Numbered from the stretch's first letter, positions 25,395-37,664 are shown. The stretch is 64,000 bases of DNA from Ovis canadensis (GCF_042477335.2 NC_091247.1:40909501-40973500), one strand, 5' to 3'. The notes: generated by a model not told the origin, from the sequence alone. Numbers and translations are program-made.

Positions 25395-25608
25395 GGCTTC
25401 CCTGGTGGCTCAGCTGATAGAGAATCTGCCTGCAGTGTCGGAGCCCTGGGTTTGATTGCTGGGTTGGGAATATCCCCTGGAGAAGGAAATGGCAACCCAC
25501 TCCAGTACTCTTGCCTGGAAAATCCCAGGGACGGAGGATCCTGGTAGGCTACAGTCCACGGGGTTGCAAAGAGTTGGACATGACTGAGAGACTTCACTTT
25601 CATTTTCA
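25395..25608 (+). mobile_element. Bov-tA SINE, plus strand
   Basis: Complete head gggcttccctggtggctcag and tail acttcactttcattttcat. Flanked by related gtatattatg / gagtattatg target-site sequences. Confidence 0.93.
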
Positions 25609-25727
25609 TAGAGTATTATGTAACAGGTGTTAATCTACTCATCCCACCTCCTAGAACCACTAATGTTTATTCATATTGCTGAATGTAATCTGGTCTATTG
25701 CTTCTAATTGTGGCATGGCATGCTCTG

Positions 25728-25943
25728 TAGTAATGGTTCTCAAAGTGTGGTCTTCAGATCCCATGGGGTCCCCAAGAGATCTTTTCAGAGGGTCTGTGAA
25801 GTCCAAATTGCTTTCATAATAGTAGTAAGACATTATGTCCATTTTCACTGTGTTTGCATTTACACTAGTGATTTGAAAGCAAAAGTGGATAAAACTACTA
25901 GCACAGCAGTAAATATTAAAAGAGTAAAAGAAATATCCATTTG
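25728..25943 (+). mobile_element. Ancient hAT-type DNA transposon fragment (family uncertain)
   Basis: ggttctcaaagtgtggtctt, ggggtccccaagagatcttt, ttcactgtgtttgcatttac and aagcaaaagtggataaaact match, from memory, a widespread old mammalian DNA transposon. It abuts the BovB copy at 25944. Confidence 0.5.
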
Positions 25944-27752
25944 AATGTAGAGTTCCAAAGAACAGCAAGGAGAGATAAGAAAACGTTTCTCAGTGATCAA
26001 TGCAAAGAAACAGAGGAAAACAATAGTGTAGGAAAGACTAGAAATCTCTTCAAGAAAATTAGAGGTACCAAGGGAACAAACATTTCATGCCAAGATGGGC
26101 ACAATAAAGGACAGAAATGGTAGAGACCTAACAGAAGCAGAAGATATTAAGAAGAGGTGGCAAGAATACACAAGACTGTACATAAAAGATCTTCATGACC
26201 CAGATAATCATGATGGTGTGATCACTCACCTAGAGCCAGACATCTTGGAATGTGAAGTCAAGCGGGCCTTAGGAAGCATCACTATGAACAAAGCTAGTGG
26301 AGGTGATGGAATTCCAGCTGAGCTACTTCAAATCCTGAAATATGATGCTGTGAAAGTGCTGTACTCAATATGCCAGCAAATTTGGAAAACTCAGCAGTGG
26401 CCACAGGACTGGAAAAGGTCAGTTTTCATTCCAATCCCAAAGAAAGGCAATGCCAAAGAATGCTCAAACTACCACACAAGTTCACTCATTTCACACGCTA
26501 GTAAAGTAATGCTCAAAATTCTCCAAGCCAGGCTTCAGCAATACATGAACTGTGAACTTCCAGATGTTCAAGCTGGTTTTAGAAAAGGCAGAGGAACCAG
26601 AGATCAAATTGCTAACATCCACTGGATTATCGAAAAAGCAAGAGAGTTCCAGAAAAACATCTATTTCTGCTTTATTGACTATGCCAAAGCCTTTGACTGG
26701 ATGGATCACAATAAACTGGAAAGTTCTGAAAGAGATGGGAATTCCAGACCACCTGACCTGCCTCTTGAGAAACCTGTATGCAGGTCGGGAAGCAACAGTT
26801 AGAACTGGACATGGAACAGCAGACTGGTTCCAAATAGGAAAAGGAGTCTGTCAAGGCTGTATATTGTCACCCTGCTTATTTAACTTCTATGCAGAGTACA
26901 TCATGAGAAACGTTGAGCTGGAAGAAGCACTAGCTGAAATCAAGATTGCCAGGAGAAAGATCAATAACCTCAGACATGCAAATGATACCATCCTTATGGC
27001 AGAAAGTGAAGAGGAACTAAAAAGCCTCTTGATGAAAGTGAAAGAGGAGAGTGAAAAAGTTGGCTTAAAACTCAACATTCAGAAAACAAATATCATGGCA
27101 TCCAGTCCCATCACTTCATGGCAAATATATGGGGAAACTGTGGAAACAGTGGCTGACTTTATTTTTGGGGGCTCCAAAATCACTGCAGATGGTGATTGCA
27201 ACCATGAAATTAAAAGACGCCTACTCCTTGGAAGGAAAGTTATTACCAACCTAGACAGGATATTGAAAATCAGAGACATTACTTTGTCAACAAAGGTCCA
27301 TATAGTCAAGGCTATGGTTTTTCCAGTGGTCATGTATGGATGTGAGAGTTGGACTATAAAGAAAGCTGAGCGTGAAAGAATTGATGCTTTTGAAGTGTGG
27401 TGTTGAAGACTCTTGAGAGTCCCTTGGACTGCAAGGAGATCCAACCAGTCCATCCTAAAGGAGATCAGTCCTGGTGTTCATTGGAAGGACTGATGTTGAA
27501 GCTGAAACTCCAATACTTTGGCCACCTGATGTGAAGAGCTGACTCATCTTAAAAGACCCTGATGCTGGGAGGGATTGAGGGCAGGAGGAGAGGGGGATGA
27601 CAGAGGATGAGATGGTTGGATGGCATCACCAACACAATGGATATGGGTTTGGGTGAACTCTGGGAATTGGTGATGGACCCAGAGGACTGGCATACTTCAG
27701 GTCATTGGGTAGCAAAGAGTCAGACACGACTGAGTGACTGAACTGAACTGAT
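25944..27752 (+). mobile_element. BovB LINE, 1.8 kb, plus strand, RT active site mutated
   Basis: Overlapping plus frames (26095-26802 and 26552-27406) encode RT: SGGDGIPAELLQILKYDAVK, AGFRKGRGTRDQIANIHWII, CQGCILSPCLFNFYAEYIM. The catalytic tetrad that reads YADD in other copies here is HAND (LRHANDTILMAE). The frame shifts near 26750 and ends at a TGA around 27405. Ends in gactgagtgactgaactgaa. Confidence 0.94.
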
Positions 27753-27869
27753 ACTACACATGTATAAAAGATCTATTTAAAGTACAATATAAAACTATTG
27801 ATTTTAATATACTACAGATCATTCACTGATTTGGCTTCAGATTCTACATTGCAACTCATTTTATTTACT

Positions 27870-28561
27870 TACTTCCATAGTTTAAATTATGTAAATTACA
27901 CATAACTTAAAATCTAACATCTTAACCATTTTAAGAGGTAAGTTTCATGGTATAAAATGCAGTTGTAATGTTGTGCAGTGAATTAAATATATGCAGATTA
28001 TGGCTTGCTGAATGAGGAGACACAGGTACACAGGGGAAGTAAAAACCCCAGGGTCCTTTGGTGGAAGGCATGGTTTCAACACACTCACACAAAGGAGGTG
28101 AGGTCACAAGATTTTTTTATTTGCAAATCCCAGAAATGAGAGCAGAGTGCAGGGAGCTGAGGGGAGGGGAATCCTCTGACCCCCATCATGAGGAGCAGGA
28201 GACAGAGAGCAAGCACCATTCCTGTCAGGTGGCTGTGGTGAAGGTCACTTTTGCTGGACCAACTCTTAGTGGTTACATTAAAAGGTGTCCAGGGGAAAGC
28301 AAACCAGGAACTTGTGAGAATTTTACTCTCAGGTCCTTATCTAACTATCCACACTTTGGATGTGAGGAGAATTATCATACTGTTAAATGCCTAGGCAACG
28401 ACTCAAAATCCTGTAGCTGTTTTCTCACCAAAAACAACCATCAATTTCCAGAATGCTTATTATCTTGTAAAACTGCAACCCTAAACTCTTTAACAATAAC
28501 TACCTATTCCCTCCTACTTCCAGTCCTTGGCAACCACCATTCTACTTTGTTTCCATGATTT
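27870..28561 (-). mobile_element. Old L1-type tail split by unassigned insert
   Basis: 27870-27980 (acataacttaaaatctaaca, tcttaaccattttaag, gtaatgttgtgca) and 28435-28561 (aaccatcaatttccagaatg, aactgcaaccctaaactctt, ccttggcaaccaccattcta) are consecutive parts of a familiar mammalian interspersed repeat. About 450 bp of other DNA lies between them. Confidence 0.5.
27981..28434. other. Unassigned ~450-bp insert, possible solo LTR
   Basis: GC-richer than its flanks (gggagctgaggggaggggaa, gtcaggtggctgtggtgaag). A frame at 28058-28558 runs through it but continues into the flanking repeat, so it is unlikely to be a gene. I recognise no family. Boundaries are approximate. Confidence 0.4.
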
Positions 28562-30302
28562 TGTTAAAAATTGAAATACGGTTGATGTACAGTATTAGTC
28601 TCAAGTGTACTACATAATGATTTAACATCTGCATATGTTATGATCACAATGATAAACCTAGTGACCATGTATCCCCATACAAAGTTATTACAATATTATT
28701 GACCATGTTCCTCATGCTGTATACCACATCCCCATGACTTATTTATTATGTAACTGAAGGTTTGCATCTCCTAATCCCCTTTACCTATTTCAACCACTTA
28801 CTCACCCCTCTCTCTTTTGGCAACCACTAGTTTTCTGTATCTATGTGTCCATTTTTGTTTTGGTTTCTAGATTGGATGCAGAATATGTGAGTGAAAGTTC
28901 AATTTTTTTTTCTAATTTATTTTACTAGCTAATGTACTATAGATACACACAAGCTATCACAAATGGCAAGATTTTATTGTTATGGACTGAGTAATATTCT
29001 ATTCCATACAATGGAATATTATACATCTATATAATATTCTATATCTATAGATATACCACATCTTATTTATCTACTCATCTATTGATAGGAACTTAGGTTG
29101 CTCCTATATCTCAGTTATTGTAAATTATGCTGCAATGAACACTGGAGTGCATATATCTTTTTGAATTATAGGGTTTTCATTTTCTCCAGATATATACCCA
29201 GGAGTGAAATTGCCAAATTGGGTGGTAGTTGTATTTTTAATTTTTTGAGGTCTCTCCATACTGTTTACAGTGGCTGCACCAATTTACATTCCCACCAACA
29301 GTGCATGAGGGTTTCCCATTCTCCACATTCTAGCCAACATTTGTTATATGTGCTCTTTTTGTCTGCCATTCTGACATGTGTGAGATGGTATCTCATTGTG
29401 GTTTTGATTTTCATTTCTGATTAGCGGTGTTGAGCATCTTGTGTCTCTTGGCTTTCTATATGTCTTCTTTGGGAAATGATTATTCAGGTCCTCCACCCAT
29501 TTTTAAAATCGGGTCTCTTTTTGGATGTTGAATTTTACGAGTTCTTTGTATGTTTTGGATATTAACTCCTTATCAGATATATTGATTACAAGTATCTTCA
29601 CGCTTTTAGAAGGGTGACTTTTCATTATGTTGATAGTTTCATCGTGGAAAAGCTTTTTAGTTTAATGTCTCATTTGTTTACTTTTCCTTTTGTTTGCAGA
29701 GACATATTCAAAAACTAATATTGCTAAGACTGATGTCAAAGACTGTACTGCCTATGTTTTAAGAATCCTATCATTTCAGGTCTTATCAATACATTAGTCT
29801 TTAATCTATTTTGAGTTTGTTTTTGTATATAGTGTGAGGACTTCTCTGGGGAGTCAGACGGTAAAGTGTCTGCCTACAAAGTGGGAGACCCAGGTTCAAT
29901 CCATGGGTCAGGAAGATCTCTTGGAGAAGGAAATGGCAACCCATTCCAGGATTCTTGCCTGGAAAATCCCATGGACGGAGAGGCCTGGTAGGCTACAGTC
30001 CATGGGGTTGCAAAGAGCTGGACTTGACTTAGCAACTTCACTTTGACTTTGTGTGTGAGGAAGTAGTTTGATCCTTTTGCAAGTAGCTGTCCAGTTTTTC
30101 TAATACCATTTATTAAAGAGATGGTCTTTTCCCTGTTGTATATTCTTGCCTCCTTTGTTGTAGATTGACCATGTAAGTGTGGATTTATTTGGGGGCTCCA
30201 GATTCTATTCCAACGATCTATGCGTTTGTTTTTGTGGCAGTATCATAGATTTTTGATTACTGTAACTTCATATAATAATATAGTTTGTAATAATCAGGAC
30301 TG
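28562..30302 (-). mobile_element. L1 LINE 3' region, minus strand
   Basis: Read on minus this is the L1 ORF2 end and 3' UTR. Diagnostic plus-strand text: gtggctgcaccaatttacat, tcccaccaacagtgcatgag, tttgaattatagggttttca, tgagatggtatctcattgtg, cctcctttgttgtagattg. Interrupted by a SINE at 29840-30050. No intact frame. Confidence 0.85.
29840..30050 (+). mobile_element. Bov-tA SINE, plus strand, inside L1
   Basis: cttctctggggagtcagacg head through cagtccatggggttgcaaag to acttcactttgactttgt, flanked by gtgtgagga at 29831-29839 and 30051-30059. Confidence 0.9.
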
Positions 30303-30757
30303 TCTCTATGATTTTGACTAAACTATTTCATAAATTAGAAATACTTTCAAGTAAGTAGAACCATACAGTATTTGTCTTTTTGCAACTTGCTTGTTTCACT
30401 TAGCATTAATGTCCTTCATGATCATTCATGTTGAAGGAAATCTGTCAGAATTTCCTTCCTTTTTGAGGCTGAATAATATTCCATCAGTGGACATGGGTTA
30501 CTTCTGTTTCAGTTATTGTGAATATCCAATTTTCAATAATTTTATTTTTAATAAGGCAGCTTTGAGGTATAATTGACTTAAATTGTATAATTTATATAAT
30601 CAGTTTTGAGGTATATATAGTCATGAAAATATCACCAAAATCAAATAGTAAACATATCCATCATCTAAAAAAATTCTTTGTAATCCTTTCCATCCATTCT
30701 TCTTGATTCTCCCTCCTCAAGCAGTTACTGATCTGCTTTCTGCCACAATCAGTAGTT

Positions 30758-30922
30758 TGTCTGTGACCGTATGGACTGTAGCACCCCCCAGGCTCCTGTC
30801 CATAGAATTTTCCAGGCAAGAATACTGGAGTATTTACTTCTTCCAGGGTGTTCTTCTGACTCAGGGACCAAACACAGGTCTCCTGCATTGCAAATTCTTC
30901 ACCATCTGAGGCGCCAGGGAAA
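30758..30922 (-). mobile_element. Bov-tA SINE fragment, minus strand
   Basis: gtatggactgtagcaccccc, ttccaggcaagaatactgga, agggaccaaacacaggtctc and a reversed head caccatctgaggcgccaggg. Confidence 0.85.
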
Positions 30923-31157
30923 TCTCTTTTCTAGTTTCATATAAATCATAAAATTTTCTCAATGGTTTTTTTTATCAGTTTATATCGCTATCAGCAATAT
31001 ATGAGTTCTAATCTCTCCAGATGTTACTAATACTTGACATAGTCTTTTTAAACATTCTGATATGTATATGGTGGTATCTCATTGTAGTTTCAATTTTCAT
31101 TTCCTAATGATCTTTTCATGTGCTTACATGCTATCTGTATATATTGTATCTGTATGT

Positions 31158-31160
<3 letters not shown>

Positions 31161-31192
<32 letters not shown>
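31161..31192 (+). repeat. (GATA)8 microsatellite
   Basis: Eight uninterrupted GATA units followed by taaatt; likely to vary in length between individuals. Confidence 0.95.
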
Positions 31193-31193
<1 letters not shown>

Positions 31194-31278
31194 ATTCTGT
31201 GTTCAAATCTTTGCTCTCTCCTCTTTTTGTTTCCTGTTTTAAGGTTGAGTTTTAAGAGTAATTTGTATATTCTGGATA

Positions 31279-31455
31279 GGGCTTCCCTGGTGGCTCAGTG
31301 GTAAAGAATCTGCCAATGCAGGAGATTCAGGTTCAATCCCTGGGTCAGATCCCCAGAAGGAATTGGCAATCCCCATTCCAGCATTCTTGCTGGGAAATCC
31401 CACTGACAGCCATGGGATCACAGCGTCGGACACAACTTGGCGACTTAGCAGCAGC
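31279..31455 (+). mobile_element. Bov-tA SINE, plus strand
   Basis: gggcttccctggtggctcag head, gttcaatccctgggtcagat, tcggacacaacttggcgact and a cagcagc tail. Inserted in the L1 tail. Confidence 0.9.
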
Positions 31456-31785
31456 TGGATACTTGAAGCTGTTCTATAATTCATTCTTGCTTTTATTCCC
31501 CTTCCTCCATTCTGAGTAATTCCTGTTAATATGCTGTTTACTCATCTTTTCTTCTGCAAAGCCTAATGCACCATTCATCCCATTTAGTGTAATTTTCAAC
31601 TTGGAAATTAGTTTTCACCTCTGTAAGTTTGATTTTGGCCTTAAAACCCTACGTTTCTAAATTTTTTGAACACCATAAGTTTTACCTTTCTAATACCCTT
31701 ATCTGCTAATTCTAAAATCTGTTTAAGACCTAGGTTGGTTTCACTCGATTATTCTTTCTTATAGGTCATGTTGTTTCTTTGCAAG

Positions 31786-31918
31786 CCTGCTGCTGCTGCT
31801 GCTAAGTTGCTTCAGTCGTGTCCGACTCTGTGCGACCCCATGGACGGCAGCCTACCAGGCTCCTCCGTCCATGGGATTTGCCAGGCAAGAGTACTGGAGT
31901 GGGATGCCATCGCCTTAC
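31786..31918 (-). mobile_element. BOV-A2-type SINE monomer, minus strand
   Basis: Starts with a (gct)n run, then agttgcttcagtcgtgtccg, gacggcagcctaccaggctc and agagtactggagtgggatgc. Only one unit is present. Confidence 0.9.
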
Positions 31919-32725
31919 TGATCTTTAATTGATGACAGCCATTGTTAATTTCACCTCATAGATGTTGAGTATTTTTCTTTTATAAACACTTTTGAGCTTT
32001 GTTCTGGGACAGTTACTTGAGAATGGTTTGATCCTTTTGAATCTCACACTTGATTTATTGGGTGGAGCCACAGCACTACAGTTTGGGGGTAATTATTCCC
32101 TATAAGAATCAAGGGCTACCCATTCAACTGTGGTTGCTGAGAATGGGCAGTTACCAGACCCACACAAATCCTCTAATCCTTTCAAATGCCTCTTTCTCCA
32201 GTCTGCTTTCTCACATACTTTGTTAATCAGGACTGTTTAATTCTCAAAGTGACCATCTATAGGTATCTGGAGTGCTGTGTTGTCTCCTGGCTGGTCCTCT
32301 GCGTCATGAAATCTATCTTGGTCTTCCTAAGACACTCAGCTCCCTTTCCTTAACTCAGGGAGCCTACCTGGCTCTTCCTCTGTTCCCCTTCCTTGCTTCA
32401 TGACTTGGAAGTTCCCTCAAATCAATAAGCTGGGAAAATTGTAGGGTTCTATTTGTTTCCCAATTTTCCTCACTGTCTGAGGCCTAAGGTCTTGAAGTCC
32501 ACTTCTCCATGTAGTCTGTTTTTTATTTGATTCTTCCAGGAGGAACGAGCAGTCCTTGTTTTCCATCATGGCTAGAAACAGAAATTACAGCTAACTTTTA
32601 AGAGAATACCACTTCTCGAGTTTTTTTGAATAACATCAGAAGAGAGTATCTACAATTATATAAAAGATTATTTCAGTGCTGCTTTGTCTAGGTATTTATC
32701 TGTGAGACATGAGACTCTTCATATA
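31919..32725. other. Intergenic, possible old repeat debris
   Basis: 31985-32200 (ctgggacagttacttgagaa, tggtttgatccttttgaatc) recalls a common old mammalian repeat that I cannot name. No gene recognised. Confidence 0.35.
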
Positions 32726-32835
32726 TTGGGTTGGCCAAAAAGTTCATTTGGGTTTTCCTCTAAACTTATACAAACAGGTACAGAAATACAGTACAGCATA
32801 CAGAAAAACCCCAACAAACTTTCTGGTCAATCCAG
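32726..32835 (+). mobile_element. 110-bp mariner-type MITE
   Basis: Imperfect terminal inverted repeats of about 33 bp (left TTGGGTTGGCCAAAAAGTTC; right end, reverse-complemented, CTGGATTGACCAGAAAGTTT) flanked by TA at 32724-32725 and 32836-32837, as expected of Tc1/mariner elements. Too short to encode a transposase. Confidence 0.85.
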
Positions 32836-33302
32836 TACTTCAACAGTAACAATGTATTACAACAAATTAAATGCAGAATACCACTATTCTATACAGTGGG
32901 CATCTAATCAGAAACCTTAATTTTACTACCTGGATCAAAGTTTTACTAGAAAGCTGGAGTATGCTATTACATCTTGGACTAAGCAAGTAAGTTTTCCCCA
33001 GTATATTTAAAACTAGGACACCCAGAAATGACTAAAACAGTGAGGTAAAATGAAGATATTTAAAATAGCTATACATTTTATGGATTTCTCTAATAGTTGC
33101 ATGAAAAAAGCATATTCATATATGTATATATGTATTCATATAATCAATACCAACTCACCCTCTCACATACACATAAAGTACAGGAGGCATCTGTAATAGC
33201 AATTCAGACTGGAAGAAAATTCTCGAGCTATACAATTAAGCTATAGAATTCTAGTGAGTTTTTTGGCACATATGCTTGAAATTTTACAATTCTTTCCTAT
33301 CG

Positions 33303-33505
33303 GTTCAGATCAGTTCAGTCGCTGTTGTGTCCGACTATTTGTGACCCCATGTATTGCAGCACGCCAGGCCTCCCTGTCCATCATCAACTCCTGGAGTTCA
33401 CCCAAACCCACGTCTATTAAGTTGATGATGCCATCCAGCCATCTCATCCTCTGTCGTCCCCTTTTCCTCCTGTCCCCAATCCCTCTCAGCATTGGAATAC
33501 ATTCA
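33303..33505 (-). mobile_element. BovB LINE 3'-end fragment, minus strand
   Basis: Reversed terminus cagatcagttcagtcgctgt followed by gcacgccaggcctccctgtc and catctcatcctctgtcgtcc. It lies about 600 bp from a plus-strand BovB copy. Confidence 0.9.
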
Positions 33506-34122
33506 GGTAATTTCCATAAACCACTGGTTTTTGTGAATAGTTTCCATGAATGACCATGAATGACCAGTGGTTAATATTGTATTATTTGTCATTACACTGA
33601 GTTAAAACTCCAGCTCCAACATCCAACTGTATGACCTTGAGAAAGTTACTTATTATGCTTATTTCAGTTTCCCTATTTGTAAAATGGCCTTTAAATGTAA
33701 ATTTCTTAAAACCATTCATGGTAAATAAAACATTTAGCAACTGTTATATCAATTTAGTAATTATCCCGTCTTCTCGATCCTGTTGATTTTAAAGTCAATG
33801 GACTTTAAAAGCAAACATAAAAATCTACCCCTGATGTACTCATTTATGAAGTCTAAGGGAAGGCATAAAGACCTAAGTTTGTTGCTTTGAGTCTCACAAG
33901 CAATTATGATCACTATATCCGAACAAGAACTGAAAACTACAATCATACTCCAGATAAATTATCATTTATATGAATCAGTGCTAGGCAAAATTTAAACTCT
34001 TTCTAGAAACATATTCCAATTCTGAAGTTCACGGAATCAGAGTCAAAATGCTTTAAGTGCATCAAGACAGAATCTCTGCCACCAGAATCCATTTAAATTC
34101 ATTCAACATTTAATAAATACCA
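33506..34122. other. Intergenic sequence, nothing recognised
   Basis: No supported coding frame, RNA or repeat. A short gaatgaccatgaatgaccag duplication occurs at about 33546-33565. Confidence 0.4.
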
Positions 34123-35380
34123 CTGAATACCACACAATTGCACTCATCTCACATGCTAGTAAAGCAATGCTCAAAATTCTCCAAGCGACGCTTCAGCAAT
34201 GTGAACCATGAACTCCCTGATGTTCAAGCTGGTTTTAGAAAAGGCAGAGGAACCAGAGATCAAATTGCCAACATCTGCTGGATCATGGGAAAAGCAAGAG
34301 TTCCAGAAAAACATCTATTTCTGCTTTATTGACTATGCCAAAGACTTTGACTGTGTGGATCACAATAAACTGTGGAAAATTCTGAGATGGGAATACCAGA
34401 CCACCTGACCTGCCTCTTGAGAAATCTGTATGCAGGTCAGGAAAGCAACAGTTAGAACTGGACATGGAACCACAGACTGGTTTCAAATAGGAAAAGGAGT
34501 ACGTCAAGGCTGTATATTGTCACCCTGCTTATTTAACTTCTATGCAGAGTACATCATGAGAAATGCTGGACTGGAAGAAACACAAGCTGGAATCAAGATT
34601 GCTGGGAGAAATATCAATAACCTCAGATATGCAGATGACACCACCCTTATGGCAGAAAATGAAGAGGAACTAAAAAGCCTCTTGATGAAAGTGAAAGAGG
34701 AGAGTGAAAAAGTTGGCTTAAAGCTCAACATTCAGAAAACAAAGACCATGGCATCCGGTCCCAACACTTCATGGGAAATTGATGGGGAAACAGTGGAAAC
34801 AATGGCAGACTTTATTTTTTGGGGCTCCAAAATCACTGCAGATGCTTACCCCTTGGAAGACAAGTTATAACCAACCTAGATAGCATATTCAAAAGCAGAG
34901 ACATTACTTTGCCGACTAAGGTCCGTCTAGTCAGGGCTATGGTTTTTCCAGTAGTCATGTATGAATGTGAGAGTTGGACTGTGAAGAAGGCTGAGTGCCA
35001 AAGAATTGATGCTTTTGAACTGTGGTGTTGGAGAAGACTCTTGAGAGTCCCTTGGACTGCAAGGAGATCCAACCAGTCCATTCTGAAGGAGATCAACCCT
35101 GGGATTTCTTTGGAAGGAATGATGCTAAAGCTGAAACTCTAGTACTTTGGCCACCTCATGCAAAGAATTGACTCATTGGAAAAGACTTTGATGCTGGGAG
35201 GGATTGGGGGTAGGAGGAGAAGGGGACGACAGAGGATGAGATGGCTGGATGGCATCACTGACCCGATGGACGTGAATCTGAGTGAACTCTGGGAGTTGGT
35301 GATGGACAGGGAGGCCTGGCATGCTGCAAATAATGGGGTCGCAGAGCTGGACATGACTGAGCGACTGAACTGAACTGAGT
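34123..35380 (+). mobile_element. BovB LINE, 5'-truncated, plus strand
   Basis: Plus frames encode AGFRKGRGTRDQIANI, CFIDYAKDFDCVDHNKLW, GVRQGCILSPCLFNFYAEY, NNLRYADDTTLMAE and the LKLKL region, with small frameshifting deletions (near 34195, 34300, 34390 and 34845). Ends in actgagcgactgaactgaac. Strong identity to the other copies suggests it is one of the younger ones. Confidence 0.94.
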
Positions 35381-36150
35381 ATCAGCCACTGAATATTGGA
35401 TAGACAGAGATGAATAAGATGCCTCTATCCTTAAGAACTTTAAACTTAGTGATAATAGAGTATAACGATATAAGTAGTGTTTCCCAAGGTGTGGTACATG
35501 CATGCGTAACACTGTATATAAGCAGCAATCCAAGTTTTCCTTGGATCAGAGTTGTCTACACCAATAATGAATGATGACAGACAGGGTCTCTTCTGTAGAT
35601 TTTCTTGCAATAATGGTATTCTTAGCACTGGTTTTTCTGCAGCCAACCTGAGATGCATAAATAGCAGCAGAGCTAGAGATGGACTAGAACTGACAGGCCT
35701 ACCAGTTGCCCCTTACTTGTGTGAAAACAGACCCCTATAGACTGGAAAAACCCAAGCTAGAGACACTATCTAAACAATCCTCCATATGCTAAGTAATGGG
35801 CCCCTCAACTCCTCAACAATAGCTAAAGAAGAGGAATCAGTATGATAGAAAAGGTGAGGGTGAAGAGCATTCTTAGGCTTGGATTTGGTGGGCCACTCTT
35901 ACAACTCCATTAAGTACTGTAAGTTTGCCTTTAAAGAGAAAAGTGATCACTTTAAAGAAACTGTTAAGTAAATAGCAGCATAGGCTGTATTGAGAACATG
36001 ATAAAATTACAGGAGATGCAAACTAAGAAGTTTTACAAATATTACTACAATGCATATACAACTCAATTAACACATAAGGCATTATAGAATTGTTCTACAA
36101 AAGATAGAAGAACTAAGTACCACAATGATCAGAGAAATCAATTCCAGTAA
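35381..36150. other. Intergenic sequence, nothing recognised
   Basis: Short frames on both strands at 35446-35740 lack support. No repeat identified with confidence. Confidence 0.4.
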
Positions 36151-36348
36151 GGATGAAAGTGAAAGTGAAGTCGCTCAGTTGTGTCTGAACATTTGAGACA
36201 CTATGGACTATACAGTCTATGGACTCCTTAGGCCAGAATACTGGAGTGGGTAGCCTTTCCCTTCTCTAGGGATCTTCCCAAACCAGGGATCAAATCCAGG
36301 TCTCCTGCACTGCAGGTGGATTCTTTACCAGCTGAGCTACAAGGGACA
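36151..36348 (-). mobile_element. Bov-tA SINE, minus strand
   Basis: gaaagtgaagtcgctcagtt, atactggagtgggtagcctt, aaccagggatcaaatccagg and a reversed head taccagctgagctacaaggg. Confidence 0.9.
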
Positions 36349-36538
36349 TAAGGATGGTAGGGTATAAGTGTCAAAGAAACGCAAACTTACTGGGCTGAGT
36401 TTTCACAACTGGACAGAATAGGTTAAAGGCATTCTAGAGAAATCAAGTGGTGGGCGGGAGAAGCTTAAATAAACAAAAGCAGAGATAGATACCAAAGGAT
36501 AGTAAGAACACAGTGAAGTTATTTTAAAAAAAAGATAA

Positions 36539-36814
36539 GGGTGTTCTTTGGAAGGAATGATGCTAAAGCTGAAACTCCAGGACTTTGGCCACCTCATGCC
36601 AAGAGTTCACTCATTGGAAAGACTCTGATGCTAGGAGGGATTGGGGGCAGGAGGAGAAGGGGACGACAGAGGATGAGATGGCTGGATGGCATCACCGACT
36701 TGATGGACATGAGTCTGAGTAAACTCCGGGAGTTGGTGATGGACAGGGAGGCCTGGCGTACTGCGATTCATGGGGTCGCAAAGGGCTGGACAGGACTGAG
36801 TGACTGAACTGAAG
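36539..36814 (+). mobile_element. BovB LINE 3' fragment, plus strand
   Basis: ctttggaaggaatgatgcta, then gctgaaactccaggactttg, [26 protein letters not shown] text and a gactgagtgactgaactgaa terminus. Confidence 0.92.
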
Positions 36815-37664
36815 ATTCTCAGCTCTTCATTCTCTTACATAGAATAATTACCTGTATTTATGTTCTTTCTAATAAGAGCCTTAGACAAAAATTACACATT
36901 ACCTAGAATGTGTTATACATGAAAATACAACTTTAAAAATGAAGTATCTCTGTATAGGTCAAAATAATGGTGAACACCCTCACAGGTATGTCCCATCTAT
37001 AACTTCTGTCACATCTAAAGCCATTTGGGATAAACAAAGCATTACCATCCTTATGCCCTCATCTTAGACTGTTTTTACTTCTGGCTTAGAAACTCTCAGA
37101 CAAAAACAGATAATAGAGAAGAATAAGCAAAGTCAGTGAATTAATCAAGGGAAAATTATATAGTTATAGGTAAATTGAAGAGATTCTTTTTATATCCTGA
37201 TTCTTTAATATAAGAAACAATCAGCATTATTATGAAAGTCTCAATGTATTTTACTTTTAATTTTATACTAAATTAATGCTCCCACAAACAAGTTATTTTA
37301 TGTACTAATTAACACTCTGAAGCAAATGATACCATTTGACTAGGTATTCATTAGAATGAAAGAAACCTTCCTAATCCAAGCACAAACTTGCCTGTGACTT
37401 TCAGAATATGAGTATTCATCTCTCACCTACACAATGAAATTAGACCAGATGATCTCTAAAGTTTCTGATAGTTCTAAATGTTAATGACACTACACTACTT
37501 ATATAGCCAATCCACATTCTTTTTTCTAAAGTTCTTAAATCAGGATCTTCCCTAAAAACAGGGCGAAGTTTCCAAAATGCATTACATTTTAGAAAATTTT
37601 AAATTCACATCTATTACAGACTAGGAATTGAAAAGAGTAATTTCTTACAAATAAAGTGAAGTCC
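36815..37664. other. AT-rich sequence downstream of ETAA1
   Basis: No supported gene or clear repeat. It may contain a longer ETAA1 3' UTR if distal poly(A) sites are used. Confidence 0.35.

Larger units (their letters stand above)
30303..31278 (-). mobile_element. Second L1 3' region, minus strand, interrupted
   Basis: acttgcttgtttcacttagc, tgaggctgaataatattcca, gatatgtatatggtggtatc and tgagttttaagagtaatttg are L1 tail text in minus orientation. Broken by a SINE (30758-30922) and a GATA repeat. Confidence 0.65.

Noticed and set aside
28058..28558. 166-residue plus-strand frame
   Set aside because: It runs through the unassigned insert into the flanking repeat, has no domain I recognise and no splice or promoter context.
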